A stretch of DNA of 26,995 nt, taken from JAQGMJ01 sp036271855 (GTDB taxonomy: Bacteria > Pseudomonadota > Gammaproteobacteria > Burkholderiales > JAEUOS01). The DNA lies in the NCBI GenBank assembly GCA_036271855.1, contig DATAZV010000480.1, forward strand, positions 1 through 26,995, read 5' to 3'. Shown one piece after another: positions 26,240 to 26,995 of the stretch (the stretch's first letter is position 1; each line of letters starts with the position of its first letter). Made by a program: the position numbers and the translations under genes. Below the pieces are notes generated by a model. It was not told the origin of the DNA and searched no databases. It saw only the letters and a list, made by a program, of their open reading frames with translations.

Positions 26240-26995
26240 TTAGTTGACGATGCACTGGCTGCTCGAGTTGCGTATGCCGCCGGCCGAGATATTCTGGAAA
26301 AAAGTCGCGGGCGGCTGGTAGATCGGCAGACCGGGGTCGCCCGGCAGGGTCAGCGGACGGGAATTGAAGTTCTGCACCATGCCCCACTGGCCGGCACGGT
26401 AGGAAACCGGGGCGCCGGAACTGTTCGAGACAATGATTTCGCCGTCGGATACGCCGACGATCACCGCCGGCGGCAGGCAATCGCCGGCATTGGCGGTACC
26501 GCAACCGGAGGCGTTTTGCGCCAGGAGCATTGGGCCGTCCAGGCTCAGCGCAGTTTCGCGCGCGGCGCTCTGGGCACGGTCGCGCGCCACCCAGGCATTG
26601 AACTGGTCCGGATCGGCCGAAAAGGCAGCGTCGCTCATGGTGCCGGTATCGAGGCTGGCGTATTCGGTGGCGTCGATCATGCCGACACGGGTCGCGCCGC
26701 GGCGCACGCAACCGGTGGTCAGGCAGTCCTCGATGGTGAAGGTGGTGCCGCGCACGCCGATGGTCGCCGTCGCGGTATTGGTCTTGAAGGCATCCGGGTT
26801 GCCGCGGTGGCCGATCAGGCCGCTGATCATGCGCAGGCCGCCCTTGAGCAGCGACAGGGTGGAACTGTCCTTGGCCGGCTCCTTGGCATCGAACAGGTAG
26901 TTGTCGATTTTCAGACGCGTATTGGGTTTCAGCGTGACCACGCCACCGTCGGCGAATTTCACCTGGACGTAGCTGTCCTTTTCGGTGTTCACGGT
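26240..26995 (-). CDS. FecR-domain protein, 5' end outside the window
   Basis: About 252 codons are present and the frame runs off the right edge, so the N-terminus is missing; the GTG at 26992 is internal. The visible N-terminal part is a FecR domain: SYVQVKFADGGVVTLKPNTRLKID, then NTATATIGVRGTTFTIED. The rest is low in recognisable motifs. It has six cysteines that could form disulfides (the CLTTGC pair, CGTANAGDC and one near the end), which points to a location outside the cytoplasm. It lacks the anti-sigma helix and TonB-receptor context of iron-type FecR in what can be seen. A tandem terminator follows, so it is transcribed apart from ftsK. The function is unknown. Confidence 0.8.
   Translation of the reverse strand, partial: TVNTEKDSYVQVKFADGGVVTLKPNTRLKIDNYLFDAKEPAKDSSTLSLLKGGLRMISGLIGHRGNPDAFKTNTATATIGVRGTTFTIEDCLTTGCVRRGATRVGMIDATEYASLDTGTMSDAAFSADPDQFNAWVARDRAQSAARETALSLDGPMLLAQNASGCGTANAGDCLPPAVIVGVSDGEIIVSNSSGAPVSYRAGQWGMVQNFNSRPLTLPGDPGLPIYQPPATFFQNISAGGIRNSSSQCIVN

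Overview
The window is GC-rich, gene-dense DNA, most likely from a betaproteobacterium. The support is the ftsK-lolA-rarA gene run with serS nearby, a Tat-dependent UrtA, sigma-54-type nitrogen control, and two TRAP transporters with a LacI regulator. The genus cannot be named from sequence alone. No rRNA, tRNA, CRISPR array, insertion sequence or phage gene was seen.

Left part (1-7020) is a urea and nickel module. urtA, the binding protein of the urea ABC transporter, runs leftward. A divergent block runs rightward: ureA, ureB, ureC, ureE, ureF, ureG and a NiCoT-type nickel permease. The shared 459-bp intergenic region holds a near-consensus sigma-54 promoter facing urtA, NtrC-like sites about 95-170 bp upstream of its predicted start, and a weak sigma-70 candidate for ureA. 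Together these genes would import urea, import and deliver nickel, and hydrolyse urea to ammonia. ureD and urtBCDE are not in the window.

Middle part (7021-10928) holds a small unrecognised gene (7034-7408, minus), a 689-bp gene-free stretch with unusual paired 10-bp repeats, and a two-gene molybdenum hydroxylase operon: a [2Fe-2S] subunit and a Tat-exported molybdopterin subunit. A strong hairpin follows it.

The rest (10929-26995) is entirely on the minus strand. Read in the direction of transcription (right to left) it contains a partial FecR-domain gene with tandem terminators, then ftsK, lolA and rarA. Next comes an approximately 8-kb catabolic operon: dctP, fused dctQM, dctQ, dctM, a second dctP, a lacI-family regulator and a D-2-hydroxyacid dehydrogenase-like gene. 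Last are serS and a Gfo/Idh/MocA oxidoreductase. The catabolic operon lies exactly where rarA and serS are adjacent in E. coli, so it looks inserted into a conserved housekeeping block. Its promoter overlaps two 12-bp repeats centred on AACGTT, good candidates for the operator of the LacI-family protein encoded in the same operon.

No wholly new type of system was recognised. The most distinctive points are the twin TRAP operon with its probable operator, the atypical active site of the hydroxyacid dehydrogenase, the paired repeats before the molybdenum hydroxylase, and the nitrogen-control region of urtA.
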